Shown here: piece by piece, positions 1-10,027 of the stretch
Layout of the letters: each line of letters opens with the position of its first letter
Numbering within the stretch: the stretch's first letter is position 1
Origin: Aestuariibacter sp.
GTDB lineage: Bacteria; Pseudomonadota; Gammaproteobacteria; Enterobacterales; Alteromonadaceae
Reading direction: 5' to 3'
DNA: 64,000 nt
Assembly (NCBI GenBank): GCA_017794925.1
Contig: CP051238.1
Location: forward strand, 2,558,179 to 2,622,178
Program-made: the position numbers and the translations under genes
The notes under the pieces: model-generated
Told to the model about the DNA's origin: nothing
The model's input: only the letters and a program-made list of their open reading frames with translations
The model's database searches: none

Positions 1-2295
1 TTTGCTACACCGGGTACGGAGTGGGAAGCGCATAGTTTGCCAATTGGTAATGGCTATATGGGCGCAAGCGTGCTGGGCGGCATTAAGTCAGACACGCTTA
101 ATATTGCTGAAAAAACCCTATGGACAGGCGGGCCTGGAAGCAGCGAAGGCTATGATTTTGGCTGGCCGGAAGAGGCTCATCACTACCAGCAAAACCTTAG
201 ACTGGTTACCGATACGCTGTTAAGTGAACGTTCGTTGTCCCCCGAGGAAGTCGCCGGAAAGCTGGGCCGGGACCCGAAGGGGTATGGCAGCTATCAGGCA
301 ATGCTTGATCTGAACGTTGAATTTGAACATTCAGAGCAGGTGTCTGACTATCGTCGTGAGCTGGATATGGCCAAGGGGGTGGCTAGTGTGACTTTCCAGC
401 ATCAACAAACGCACTATTATCGTGAGTTTTTTGCGAATTACCCCAGCCAGGTAGTTGCTGCCCGTTATTCAGCCAATGGCGCTGAAGGTCTGTCAGGGCG
501 TATAGTGCCAAAACTGCCCGACAATCGCTCCGTCGAAACCCGATGGCAGGATGGCAACCTCGTCATTAGCGGTAAATTACACGACAACCAACTGGCTTAT
601 GAAATTCAGATTGCAGCCGAAAATCAGGGCGGAGCGTTAATTCCGACTCAGCAAGGCTGGCAGCTTAACAACGTGAATTCCGTCACCTTACTGGTCGTAA
701 GTGCAACTAACTATTCCAACTCCTTTCCGGATTACCGTACCGTTCACCCCCATGCTTTACTCACATCGCGTTTGTCAGAGGCTGTAAACAAAGGCTACGA
801 AGCGCTTCGTGATGAACATGTTACCGATCATGCTGCCTTGTACTCGAGAGTGAACTTTTGCCTCGAAGATACAGGTGGCAAGAGTACTACTGACACCTTG
901 TTGGCTACCGTCACAGACAATACGGCAACGCCCGCCATGCAGCGCCAGTTGACGCAACTGTATTATCAGTTTGGCCGCTATCTTCTGATTGCCTCATCGC
1001 GCCAGGGTACCTTGCCAGCCAATTTACAAGGTGTATGGAATAACTACACCCAGGCTCCCTGGAGTTCAGACTATCACGTCAATATCAACCTGCAGATGAA
1101 CTACTGGCTGGCCGACATGACGAATCTGTCGGAAGCAGGGCTGCCATTGTATGACTTTGTTGAAGGGCTGCGAGAACCAGCTGAAGAGACGGCAAAGCGG
1201 TTATTTGATGCGCCGGGTTGGACGTTGCTCCTCAACACTAATATTTGGGGATACACCGGACTTATTTCCTGGCCAACCGCTTTCTGGCAACCAGAAGCAA
1301 ATGCCTGGTTAGCGGCGCATTTTTATCAGCACTATTTGTATTCACTTGACGAGACCTTTCTGCGCGATCGCGCCTGGCCGGTCATGTGGGGCGCGGCTCA
1401 ATTCTGGATGCACACGTTGGTCACAGACCCAACCACCGGGCAGTTAGTTGTCGCACCGTCGTATTCTCCGGAACACGGAGATTTCAGTGTCGGGGCTGCG
1501 ATGTCACAACAAATTGTTGGCGCGTTGATCAGAGATACTTACAAAGTGGCAAAGCAACTGGGGCTCAATGAGCAAGCCTCTGAGTTGGCCAGCACACTTT
1601 CATCATTGGCTTCGGGCTTAAATATAGGCCAATACGGTCAATTACAGGAGTGGCAGGCAGATATCGATGAAATGACCAGCCAACACCGGCATATTTCCCA
1701 CCTTTATGCGTTACATCCGGATCAGGAAATATCACCAATTCGCACGCCAGACCTTGCCGAGGCAGCCAGGCGCACCCTTGAGGCCCGCGGCGATGGTGGC
1801 ACCGGATGGAGTAAGGCCTGGAAAATCAACTTTTGGGCACGTCTTTATGATGGTGACAGAGCCAACAAGCTGTTGTTAGAACAATTGCGTCACAGCACCT
1901 TGCCAAATTTATGGGACAACCATCCGCCTTTCCAAATTGATGGCAATTTCGGCGCTACGGCAGGTATTTCCGAGATGCTGCTGCAGAGTCAGCCGGGAGC
2001 AATGCAGTTGTTACCTGCGTTACCGGCTGCGTGGCCAAACGGCCGGATCAACGGCATCAAAGCCATGGGCAATATTACGGTTTCTATGTCGTGGGAGAAC
2101 GGCAAATTAGCCGACGCGTCGTTTTACTCACCCCGCTCTCAGAAGGTAACCATTACGTTGCTGGATGAAGCCGGGTTTTTTGATATTGCGGACAAGACTG
2201 GCAATCGTATTGCGGTGTCACAGCAAGGTCGTCGTGTGACGCTGACTATCAGCGCAGGACAGTCATACCGCATTCAGCGTAAGGGCAAAGTTTAG
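1..2295 (+). CDS. GH95 alpha-L-fucosidase, 3' part (5' end outside window)
   Basis: The frame is open from base 1, and its first codons already resemble the family's N-terminal LPIGNGYMGASVLGG segment, so the true start and any signal peptide lie upstream of the window. About 764 residues are visible, most of the family's usual 750-850. Conserved GH95 active-site segments can be seen: VNINLQMNYW (the paired asparagines), SPEHG (the general-acid Glu region) and FQIDGNFGATAGISEML near the C-terminus (the catalytic Asp region). GH95 enzymes are inverting 1,2-alpha-L-fucosidases. Together with the GH35, GH31 and GH3 genes downstream, this one most likely removes terminal fucose from fucosyl-galactosyl side chains of xyloglucan oligosaccharides in the periplasm. 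It is the first visible gene of a same-strand operon; 93 bases separate it from the receptor gene. The family call is firm; the substrate is inferred from context. Confidence 0.93.
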   Translation, partial: FATPGTEWEAHSLPIGNGYMGASVLGGIKSDTLNIAEKTLWTGGPGSSEGYDFGWPEEAHHYQQNLRLVTDTLLSERSLSPEEVAGKLGRDPKGYGSYQAMLDLNVEFEHSEQVSDYRRELDMAKGVASVTFQHQQTHYYREFFANYPSQVVAARYSANGAEGLSGRIVPKLPDNRSVETRWQDGNLVISGKLHDNQLAYEIQIAAENQGGALIPTQQGWQLNNVNSVTLLVVSATNYSNSFPDYRTVHPHALLTSRLSEAVNKGYEALRDEHVTDHAALYSRVNFCLEDTGGKSTTDTLLATVTDNTATPAMQRQLTQLYYQFGRYLLIASSRQGTLPANLQGVWNNYTQAPWSSDYHVNINLQMNYWLADMTNLSEAGLPLYDFVEGLREPAEETAKRLFDAPGWTLLLNTNIWGYTGLISWPTAFWQPEANAWLAAHFYQHYLYSLDETFLRDRAWPVMWGAAQFWMHTLVTDPTTGQLVVAPSYSPEHGDFSVGAAMSQQIVGALIRDTYKVAKQLGLNEQASELASTLSSLASGLNIGQYGQLQEWQADIDEMTSQHRHISHLYALHPDQEISPIRTPDLAEAARRTLEARGDGGTGWSKAWKINFWARLYDGDRANKLLLEQLRHSTLPNLWDNHPPFQIDGNFGATAGISEMLLQSQPGAMQLLPALPAAWPNGRINGIKAMGNITVSMSWENGKLADASFYSPRSQKVTITLLDEAGFFDIADKTGNRIAVSQQGRRVTLTISAGQSYRIQRKGKV

Positions 2296-2388
2296 AGCGC
2301 ATTGTCCCTGCTGGGACATCTTGCTCAGGAAGTCTGCCAGTGTTCTTACCAGCACGGCAGTAAAAACAAAAGCGAATGGGAGATACCA

Positions 2389-5259
2389 ATGAAAGTAACG
2401 CACACCGACCAACACAAAGGAGACGTGTTCAGCCGAACACGAACGTCCTTATGCGTGCTCAGTGCACTGGGGCTGCTTACCCATGCCTCAGCGACACTGG
2501 CGCAAGAAGCCGATCCGAAAACAACTGAGGAAGATGAAACGGTAGAGGTTATAGAAGTCAGCGGCATGCGCTCGAGCATTATCACTGCCACTGAAGCAAA
2601 AATGTCGTCAGACAAAATCATGGATGGGATCAGTGCTTTGGATATCGGCGCTCTGCCGGATCGAAGTGTCACTGAGACCTTGCAACGTGTACCGGGTGTA
2701 GCCATTGACCGCTACATGACACAAGGCGACCCAGAGCATTTCTCGGTAGAAGGTAACGGCGTTATTGTACGTGGTTTAACCCAGGTGCGAAGCGAATTAA
2801 ACGGCCGCAGTACGTTTAGTGCAAACGGTGGCCGTACCCTGAGCTTTGGTGACGTACCTCCGGAACTCCTGAGTGCCGTTAACGTGTATAAAAGCCCATC
2901 CGCTGACCAGATTGAAGGCGGCATTGGTGGCACCATTGACCTGGAAACTCGTCTGCCATTTCAGGACGACCAGCAGCGTGTAGCGGTGACGCTAACTGCA
3001 AATTACGGCGATCTCATTGAAGAAACCAAGCCCGCATTCTCGGCGTTGTATTCCAATACCTGGGATACCAGCGCGGGTAAAATGGGCCTGTTGCTAGACA
3101 TTGCCCAGTCTGAATTGTCTACCCGTAACGATTCAATGTATGTGCGTCCGTTCTTCTATCGCGATGACATCGAAGGTCACGAAGGTGAAACCGTGTATGT
3201 GCCACGCGGTGCAGACTGGCGAACCATGTACTTCAATCGCAAGCGTTCTGGTGGTTATGCAGCGTTGCAATGGGAGCCAAAAGAAAACCATGAGCTGACC
3301 TTCACGTACTTTGTCAGTGATTACGATATGACCTGGAACGAAGATGCCATTTTCGTGGGTAATGATCCGTTTGCTGTTCAGGCGACAACAGATTCCGTAT
3401 TTGGCGATGACAATGTGCTGGAATACGGTCGCCTGTATCAGGACGGCGGTATTCCGATGGGTTCAGACGTGCGGGTTTCTGACCAAACAGCGAAAACCGA
3501 AGACTTTGCGCTTCGCTATCGCTGGTACAACGACACCTGGGCTGTGGAAAGCTCGCTGCAGCGGGTAAATTCCAGCTCGAAAGGTCTGGACTCTACCGTT
3601 GCAACAGAGATTCTGGTGCCTTACATTGATGTGGATTTCCGTGGCTCATTACCCAAAGTTAACTCTGACGAAACCTACCTGGCCACACCGGAAAATTACA
3701 ACTGGAACTTCCAGATGGATAACCAGTATGACCGCGAAGCGACCATGACGGCATTTGATCTGGATGTGACGTATTACACCGGTATGGAGTTGTTATCTGC
3801 GGTAAGGTTTGGTGGTCGTTACAGTGACTCTCGCGCAGACAATGCAGACACAGGTTATAACTGGAGTGCGCTGGCGGTGAGCTGGTTGCAAGGCGGCATT
3901 GTCGAAGGGCAGGAGAATATCACGCCGGACGCATCCGACCTGAATTTGAATACCTTTGATAACTTCTTCGGAGGCCGCGTACCATCACCTGCCAACGTAT
4001 ACGCGCCTGTTGTGGCTTATGCCCGTGATTACCCGCAAAGCTACGAAACCCTGCAAAACAAGTTTGTGTACGCAGATTGGGCTAGCTGGGCCTATTGGTC
4101 ACAGCGTAATCTGGGCGATGATCAGTGGCAAAATAATCAGTCGGAGAAAACCACTGCGTTGTACGCCATGGTGGATTATGACTACGTGGATGGCAAATTC
4201 CCCATAAGCGGTAACATTGGTGTGCGCTACGTGCATACTAAAAACGTGGCGCATGGCCACCTGCAGTATCCCTTTGTCACCGAATTTGGCAATGGGGCCT
4301 ATGAAGATTTGGATGCCGAACATTCTTATTCCAAGGTATTGCCCAGCTTTAATATGAAAGTGGAATTGGCTGAAGGCTTGTTACTACGTATGGCCGCATC
4401 GAAAGCCATGGCAAGACCAGACTTCAGTTCCATGGGCGCGAATCTTACGTTAAGTGCCTCTGTTAAAGAGTCTAGTCAAGGCAAGCAGGAAGCCGGAGAA
4501 CCGCTGGGACCGGATGATTACGATTTGACGTTGAGCGCGAATTCCAACCCTTATCTGGATCCAATGGAATCAACTCAGTTCGACATGTCTTTGGAGTGGT
4601 ATTACGACGACTCAAACTCCATGTATGCGGCGTTGTTTACCAAAGACATAAAGGGATATCAGGTCTACTCACTCAGTCAGGTTGAGTACGGTGGTTACAG
4701 CTACAATGCCACCTGGCCTGTTAGCTCAGGGAAAGCCGATATCACCGGTGCTGAGCTAACCATTAACCACTTCTTTAACAATCTACCGGCGCCATTCGAT
4801 GGATTAGGCATTCAGGCAAACTATACCTATATCGATTCCAGTACGGAACTTGGGGATGATACACGCCCCTACGATACGGATGGTTCTACCTATGGCACCA
4901 TGCCTTATCAGGGATTGTCAAAGCAGGCGTTTAACCTGGTGGGTATGTATGAAAAAGACAACTGGTCGATTCGTTTAGCCTACAACTGGCGTGACGAGTT
5001 CCTGATGTCTACCCGGGCCAATGGCTTCCAGGCCGATGACAGCTCATGGGCGCTGCCATTGTTTAACGCACCTACCGGTTACCTCGACGGTTCAATTGCT
5101 TATAAGATTAATGATAATTACACCGTGGTACTGGAGGCCAATAATCTGGCAGACACGGTTACCAAGAATATTATGAAGCAAAATGGCCCGGGTAATCATT
5201 ACGGGGCTTACCACGTGAATGACGTGCGTTATGCATTGTCGTTGCGTGCTAACTTCTAA
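2389..5259 (+). CDS. TonB-dependent outer-membrane receptor, probable oligosaccharide importer
   Basis: A protein of about 956 residues with an N-terminal signal peptide ending near ASATLAQ, a TonB-box-like acidic stretch with VEVIEVSGMR, a plug domain (PDRSVTETLQRVPGV, then GGTIDLETR) and a long aromatic-rich beta-barrel ending in ..LSLRANF with the C-terminal Phe typical of outer-membrane proteins. It belongs to the large TonB-receptor class of marine gammaproteobacteria used for glycan uptake. ATG 2389 was chosen because GGGAG lies 6 bases upstream; the open frame begins earlier, at 2302, but without a ribosome site. Its position between a fucosidase and four further glycan genes indicates import of xyloglucan oligosaccharides across the outer membrane. 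The ligand is inferred, not visible in the sequence. Confidence 0.93.
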   Translation: MKVTHTDQHKGDVFSRTRTSLCVLSALGLLTHASATLAQEADPKTTEEDETVEVIEVSGMRSSIITATEAKMSSDKIMDGISALDIGALPDRSVTETLQRVPGVAIDRYMTQGDPEHFSVEGNGVIVRGLTQVRSELNGRSTFSANGGRTLSFGDVPPELLSAVNVYKSPSADQIEGGIGGTIDLETRLPFQDDQQRVAVTLTANYGDLIEETKPAFSALYSNTWDTSAGKMGLLLDIAQSELSTRNDSMYVRPFFYRDDIEGHEGETVYVPRGADWRTMYFNRKRSGGYAALQWEPKENHELTFTYFVSDYDMTWNEDAIFVGNDPFAVQATTDSVFGDDNVLEYGRLYQDGGIPMGSDVRVSDQTAKTEDFALRYRWYNDTWAVESSLQRVNSSSKGLDSTVATEILVPYIDVDFRGSLPKVNSDETYLATPENYNWNFQMDNQYDREATMTAFDLDVTYYTGMELLSAVRFGGRYSDSRADNADTGYNWSALAVSWLQGGIVEGQENITPDASDLNLNTFDNFFGGRVPSPANVYAPVVAYARDYPQSYETLQNKFVYADWASWAYWSQRNLGDDQWQNNQSEKTTALYAMVDYDYVDGKFPISGNIGVRYVHTKNVAHGHLQYPFVTEFGNGAYEDLDAEHSYSKVLPSFNMKVELAEGLLLRMAASKAMARPDFSSMGANLTLSASVKESSQGKQEAGEPLGPDDYDLTLSANSNPYLDPMESTQFDMSLEWYYDDSNSMYAALFTKDIKGYQVYSLSQVEYGGYSYNATWPVSSGKADITGAELTINHFFNNLPAPFDGLGIQANYTYIDSSTELGDDTRPYDTDGSTYGTMPYQGLSKQAFNLVGMYEKDNWSIRLAYNWRDEFLMSTRANGFQADDSSWALPLFNAPTGYLDGSIAYKINDNYTVVLEANNLADTVTKNIMKQNGPGNHYGAYHVNDVRYALSLRANF

Positions 5260-5314
5260 TCAGGAGCAAGGGCGGCTTTGTGAAAAAGCTGCCCGATAAA
5301 AGGAATACGGTTTG

Positions 5315-6835
5315 GTGACTACCCCACAACACATTTGCATCGCTGGTGGCGGCACCGCAGGCTGGATGACAGCAGCGGCGCTGGCTAACCGTTTGCCGCA
5401 CTCTCACTATCGCATCACGCTGGTGGAGTCGGCGCAAATTGGCACTGTGGGTGTCGGGGAGTCAACCATTCCGCATATACGACAGTTTAATAGTGCTTTG
5501 GGGATTACCGAGGAAGAATTTATTGCAGCTACCTCAGCGACGTGGAAGCTGGGGATTGAATTTACCGATTGGGGAAAGGTGGGCGACAGCTATATCCACC
5601 CGTTTGGTGAACTTGGCAGGCCATTGGCGGGCATTGAATTTCATCATTTGTGGCAGGCTGCCAGTCTACAAGGACTGGACGTACCGATTGAATCATTCAG
5701 TGTAGCGGCCGTCGCAGCCAGGCAGCGCAAGTTCTCGCCGCCGCATGCGTCCCGTGAACACCTGCTATCTACCTATACTTATGCCTATCATTTGGACGCC
5801 AGTGCCTACGCGCGATTCTTACGAGACTATGCCGAACAACGCCAGGTAACTCGCGTTGAAGCACAAATTCGAGAAGTGAAGCGCGACCACCAGGGCGGCC
5901 CTATCACAGCGCTATCGCTAGACAACGGGCAGGAAATAAGCGCTGATTGGTTTATCGATTGCACCGGTTTTCGCAGTCTGTTGATAGGTGATTACTCACA
6001 AGCTGAGTTTATTGACTGGTCAGAATGGTTGAAAACCAATCGGGCGGTCGTGTTACCGTGTGAAAAAGACGGGCCTAGTCGGCCTTATACTAAAGCCATG
6101 GCCAGAGAGGCCGGGTGGCAATGGCAAATACCGCTGCAACATCGCATTGGCAATGGTTACGTGTATTGCAGCGATTATATTAGCGATGAAGATGCAGAAC
6201 ACACGTTGCGCTCAACGTTGCCTGGTGAAGCCCTGGCAGACGCGCGTTTTCTGGACTTTAAAGCGGGTTGTCGCAAACAGTTATGGGTACAAAACTGTGT
6301 GGCAATAGGATTATCTGCTGGCTTTCTGGAGCCGCTGGAGTCCACCAGTATTTTCCTCATTCAAATGGGGATCGCCAAGTTTCTGGAGCATTTACCGGGC
6401 ACGCACAATGATGCGACTCGCAATCAGTACAATCGCGAATTAACCGAGCAGTATCAGGTTATCCGCGACTTCATTATTTTGCATTATTACCTCACGCAGC
6501 GGTATGACACGCCATTTTGGCGCGACTATCAGGCCATGAATTTACCCGATAGCCTGACCGAGCTGATTTTGGCTTTCCGCGACTGTGGCCTGGTAGATAA
6601 ACAACAATACGGACTCTGGCCTGCGGTGTGTATTGGTCAGCGTTTGCATCCAAAACAGGTCGATAGCCGGGTTGCCGCTATTCCACCTCAACAGCTAATC
6701 GGCATGCTGAATCAGTTAAAATCAGACATAGCGGCTCAGGTTGCCACGCTGCCCAATATGGATGATTACCTGTCGTCACTGGTTGCTCAGACACCGCTTC
6801 AGAAAAGCGGCATGCGGGCCGGAGGGCAGGTATGA
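5315..6835 (+). CDS. Flavin-dependent tryptophan-halogenase family protein
   Basis: About 506 residues. The FAD-binding GGGTAGWM is at residues 11-18. The halogenase catalytic lysine is at K78 in TWKLGIEF, where well-studied tryptophan halogenases have theirs (about residue 79). The diagnostic WxWxIP motif is at W268-P273 (WQWQIP). GVGESTIP and a late GLSAGFLEPLESTS segment are also present. All hallmark residues of an active halogenase are therefore kept. These enzymes use FADH2, oxygen and halide to make HOCl/HOBr that halogenates an electron-rich substrate. Homologues beside TonB receptors are common in this bacterial group, but their substrates are mostly unknown. GTG 5315 is preferred (AAAAGGA upstream); TTG 5312 is an alternative. 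It overlaps the next gene by 4 bases (ATGA), so the two are translationally coupled. Confidence 0.88.
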   Translation: MTTPQHICIAGGGTAGWMTAAALANRLPHSHYRITLVESAQIGTVGVGESTIPHIRQFNSALGITEEEFIAATSATWKLGIEFTDWGKVGDSYIHPFGELGRPLAGIEFHHLWQAASLQGLDVPIESFSVAAVAARQRKFSPPHASREHLLSTYTYAYHLDASAYARFLRDYAEQRQVTRVEAQIREVKRDHQGGPITALSLDNGQEISADWFIDCTGFRSLLIGDYSQAEFIDWSEWLKTNRAVVLPCEKDGPSRPYTKAMAREAGWQWQIPLQHRIGNGYVYCSDYISDEDAEHTLRSTLPGEALADARFLDFKAGCRKQLWVQNCVAIGLSAGFLEPLESTSIFLIQMGIAKFLEHLPGTHNDATRNQYNRELTEQYQVIRDFIILHYYLTQRYDTPFWRDYQAMNLPDSLTELILAFRDCGLVDKQQYGLWPAVCIGQRLHPKQVDSRVAAIPPQQLIGMLNQLKSDIAAQVATLPNMDDYLSSLVAQTPLQKSGMRAGGQV

Positions 6836-8262
6836 GCAAATTATTTCAGCGAGACTTGTTTGAGACGCCAACAAATACCCATGGCCGGGCACTGAAGTCG
6901 ATTTGGGTGGTCGGTGACGATGTACACGGGCTCAGCACTGCCGTCGCCTTTGCAACGGCGCTCAAACCGTTCGGGATTAAAGTTGGTGTCGTCTCATTAC
7001 CAACAGTAACGGCTAAACAGGCGTCTCTGCATTCCTGTAACGGGCACCTTTTTGCGTTTCATCGCCGCTATCAACTACCCGAACGGGCTTTTATGCAAAG
7101 TCAGGGCGTGGCGTTTTTTACTGCCATGTCTCTTGCAACTGCCAGTCGTCCAAACAAGCCTGTCTGGCTGGCAAACGATACGTGGTTGCCGTTATTCAAT
7201 GGCATTGAACTGCATCAGGTAAAGCGTTGGCTGAGTGATTTTGCCTCTGTGGAAACGTCATTTGCGGCCGCCGCCGCTAAAGCCGGAAAAACAGTGTTTC
7301 CCTCGGGTCAGCAGGGCACTTTGGGCAACAGTTTTGAACTGGGCGCCGTTGTCGATACAGAGGCCTATTGTGCGTTTTTAACACAACAAGCGCTAGAGCG
7401 TGGTGTCACGTTTGTGCCTTCTAACGATATTGCGTTTGAACGTTGTCCACATAGTGGCGATATCACCACATTATTGTTAAGTAATAACCAGCGAATTCAG
7501 TGTGATTGGGTAGTGGATGCAACCGGGCCGCAAGCACGTGTAATTGGGCAGGCTTTAAAACGCCCCTTTGAAAGCTGGCATGCCTATTCACCTATCAGCC
7601 TGTCAGGCGAAACAACAGAGCAGAGTGCGTCGAACACACCGGGTATAGCCGTTAGCGTGAACGATACAGGCTATCAGCAAGTCCAGTACCTGGGCGGCAA
7701 AAAAAGGACGGCGACATTTACCGCAGTTCACAGCGGTGTCGGTGAGTGTGAGGCAGGCTTTCGTGATCCAGTGTCGCACAACTGTCTGGCCGTTGGTCCA
7801 GCCGCTTATCACATTGATGTGCCGGGTATGTCCACACTGCACACTACACATCGAATTATAGAACGATTTTTAAACGTGGTGCCCTGTCTGCCTGCCCCTG
7901 CTACCTGGGGGCGGGCATTCAACCGCACCACGAAGCAAGACTGCGAACACCTCAGAGACTTTGGTTGTTTGCTGCTAAGTGCAATGGCAACTCGGCAGCA
8001 GATAACAGGCAAACCCTGGCAGGTTTTACCCAAGCTGTCTGAATCGCTTGATCAGGCCCTTACTTTGTTTAACGAGTCAGCCCGCTGCACAGTGCCGCCA
8101 GATGCCATGATCCACCGGCAGCGCTGGTTAGACGCACTGGCATTAGCCAGTAGCAATGAGCAAGCCTTCGAGCCGCTATTGAATGCGGTATCTCAAGCGT
8201 CGGGTCAACAGTTTTTGCAGCGCATTGCGACACAAATTCAATCACTGGTAAGCCAGTGCTAA
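6832..8262 (+). CDS. Degenerate halogenase-like flavoprotein homologue
   Basis: 476 residues, coupled to the upstream halogenase by an ATGA overlap. The fold appears related: an N-terminal beta-strand/P-loop-like start, a mid-protein segment VVDTEAYCAFLTQQALERGV that aligns by eye with HLDASAYARFLRDYAEQRQV of its neighbour, and CDWVVDATG matching ADWFIDCTG. However, the FAD-binding glycines have become GDDVHG (residues 28-33). No WxWxIP motif is seen, and no lysine corresponds to K78. It is therefore probably not an active halogenase. It could be a partner or pseudo-enzyme subunit of the upstream protein, or have an unrelated binding role. Such divergent second copies are expected to be hard to annotate, and the function is unknown. 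Confidence 0.7.
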   Translation: MSKLFQRDLFETPTNTHGRALKSIWVVGDDVHGLSTAVAFATALKPFGIKVGVVSLPTVTAKQASLHSCNGHLFAFHRRYQLPERAFMQSQGVAFFTAMSLATASRPNKPVWLANDTWLPLFNGIELHQVKRWLSDFASVETSFAAAAAKAGKTVFPSGQQGTLGNSFELGAVVDTEAYCAFLTQQALERGVTFVPSNDIAFERCPHSGDITTLLLSNNQRIQCDWVVDATGPQARVIGQALKRPFESWHAYSPISLSGETTEQSASNTPGIAVSVNDTGYQQVQYLGGKKRTATFTAVHSGVGECEAGFRDPVSHNCLAVGPAAYHIDVPGMSTLHTTHRIIERFLNVVPCLPAPATWGRAFNRTTKQDCEHLRDFGCLLLSAMATRQQITGKPWQVLPKLSESLDQALTLFNESARCTVPPDAMIHRQRWLDALALASSNEQAFEPLLNAVSQASGQQFLQRIATQIQSLVSQC

Positions 8263-8279
8263 CGTTTTCAGGAGTAGAC

Positions 8280-10004
8280 GTGAACACATTTAAACAAACC
8301 CTCTTCGGCGCAGGACTCATAGCAAGCGCCATATTGACAGGTTGCAGCAGTACCGCGCAGCAGGCACAAAGTAGTGGCCTACAAGCTTCAACCACACCAC
8401 TTCCGGTCATTGTTACTAAACAGGGAAAGCACCAGTTTCAGGTAGACGGAAAACCGTTTTTAATGCTGGGTGCGCAAACCAATAACTCGGCAAATTATCC
8501 TGCGGCACTGCCCGATGTGTGGCCAGTCGTAGAAAAAATGCACGCCAACACCCTGGGGATCCCGGTAGCCTGGGAACAAATCGAGCCCGAGGAAGGGCGC
8601 TTTGACTTTAGCTATCTGGATACCCTCATTGCCGAAGCAAAGGCCCACGATGTGAAAGTGGTACTGCTGTGGTTTGCGACCTGGAAAAACAACGCGCCTC
8701 ATTACGCACCTGCCTGGGTAAAGCTGGATAACCAGCGCTTTCCCCGGGTAGTAACCAAAGAGGGCAAGCTGCTTAACTCCTTGTCGCCACACGGCAAAGC
8801 CACATTGGAGGCAGACAAAAAAGCGTTTGTGCAGTTAATGACCTACTTGCGTGACAACGACCCTTCGCATCAGGTGATCATGGTGCAAGTGCAGAACGAA
8901 GTGGGCACCTACGGCAGTAAGCGCGATTTTTCTGAATTGGCGAATGAGATTTTTGAACAACCCGTGCCCGTTGAGCTTACTCAGGCTTTGGGTGTGAACA
9001 ACGGATCATGGCAAATGGTATTCGGTAACGATGCCGATGAATATTTCCACGCCTGGCACATTGGCCGTTATGTGGATGAGATTGCAGCAGCAGGCCAGGC
9101 AATCAAAGACCTGCCCATGAATGTGAATGTGGCATTGCGCAATCCGTTCAATCCCGGCGATGGTTATTCTATGGGGGGGCCAACCGACAATGTGATTGAT
9201 TTGTGGAAGGTGGCGGCACCACATATCGATATGATTTCCCCCGACATCTATTTTCGCGATCACAAAACCGCCACCAAAGTCCTTGAGCTGTATGCTCGTG
9301 ATGACAACCCGTTGTTTGTAGCGGAAATAGGCAACGACCAGCCCTATGCCCGCTACTTCTTTTCCATGTTGGGAGAGCAGGGCATCGGTTTTGCGCCATT
9401 TGGTATGGACTACACCGATTACGCTAACTTCCCGCTAGGCGCAAAATCAGTAACCGACGAGGTGATTGCGCCGTTTGCCAATAATTATGCGTTGTTTGGC
9501 CCCATGGCAGAAGCCTGGGCGGCGTTGTCGTTTACCCATCCGGTGTGGGGGTTCGCTGAACCCGATGCAAAAGCCATGAGTGGCGACGTGTGGAACGCCA
9601 AAGGTACCAGTCAGGTTGAGCCTGATACTGAGTCACCTGCGCCGGGTGAGCACTTCACGCAACGTGCCGATTTGGGCTTATGGAATGCAGAAGTTACCTA
9701 TGGACGGGAAATGTTTTGGATTAATCCACCTACCGGTAACACGCCTGCGTCAGGCGGTGCCGCCATTGTTCGCTTGAGCGACAACGAATTTTTAATTACC
9801 GCCTTTCGGGCGCGTGTCACCCTGACTCCCTCAGATGAACTGGCTGGCCAGTACAGCATGATCGAACGAGTGGAAGAAGGCCATTTTGATGGCCAACAGT
9901 GGGTGTTTGAGCGTGTCTGGAATGGTGATCAGACTGATTGGGGTCTGAATTTCACATCGCGTCCGCACGTACTCAAAGTCCGTATGGCCACTTATTCGCG
10001 CTAA
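8280..10004 (+). CDS. GH35 beta-galactosidase lipoprotein (Bgl35A-like)
   Basis: About 574 residues from GTG 8280, which has AGGAG 5 bases upstream; the longer frame from 8256 would start inside the previous gene. A lipoprotein signal is present with lipobox LTGC (C22) followed by Ser, which favours the outer membrane. The catalytic domain is a GH35-like TIM barrel. The acid/base is probably E207 in VQVQNEVG, and the nucleophile is probably E349 in FVAEIGNDQ. A C-terminal beta-rich region (about 410-574) resembles the DUF5597-type extension found in this branch. Known relatives in Cellvibrio xyloglucan loci remove beta-1,2-galactose from xyloglucan oligosaccharides. Adjacent GH95 and GH31 genes support the same job here, acting after fucose removal. 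Confidence 0.88.
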   Translation: MNTFKQTLFGAGLIASAILTGCSSTAQQAQSSGLQASTTPLPVIVTKQGKHQFQVDGKPFLMLGAQTNNSANYPAALPDVWPVVEKMHANTLGIPVAWEQIEPEEGRFDFSYLDTLIAEAKAHDVKVVLLWFATWKNNAPHYAPAWVKLDNQRFPRVVTKEGKLLNSLSPHGKATLEADKKAFVQLMTYLRDNDPSHQVIMVQVQNEVGTYGSKRDFSELANEIFEQPVPVELTQALGVNNGSWQMVFGNDADEYFHAWHIGRYVDEIAAAGQAIKDLPMNVNVALRNPFNPGDGYSMGGPTDNVIDLWKVAAPHIDMISPDIYFRDHKTATKVLELYARDDNPLFVAEIGNDQPYARYFFSMLGEQGIGFAPFGMDYTDYANFPLGAKSVTDEVIAPFANNYALFGPMAEAWAALSFTHPVWGFAEPDAKAMSGDVWNAKGTSQVEPDTESPAPGEHFTQRADLGLWNAEVTYGREMFWINPPTGNTPASGGAAIVRLSDNEFLITAFRARVTLTPSDELAGQYSMIERVEEGHFDGQQWVFERVWNGDQTDWGLNFTSRPHVLKVRMATYSR

Positions 10005-10027
10005 GTTTTTCCAGGGAGTATTTGAAC

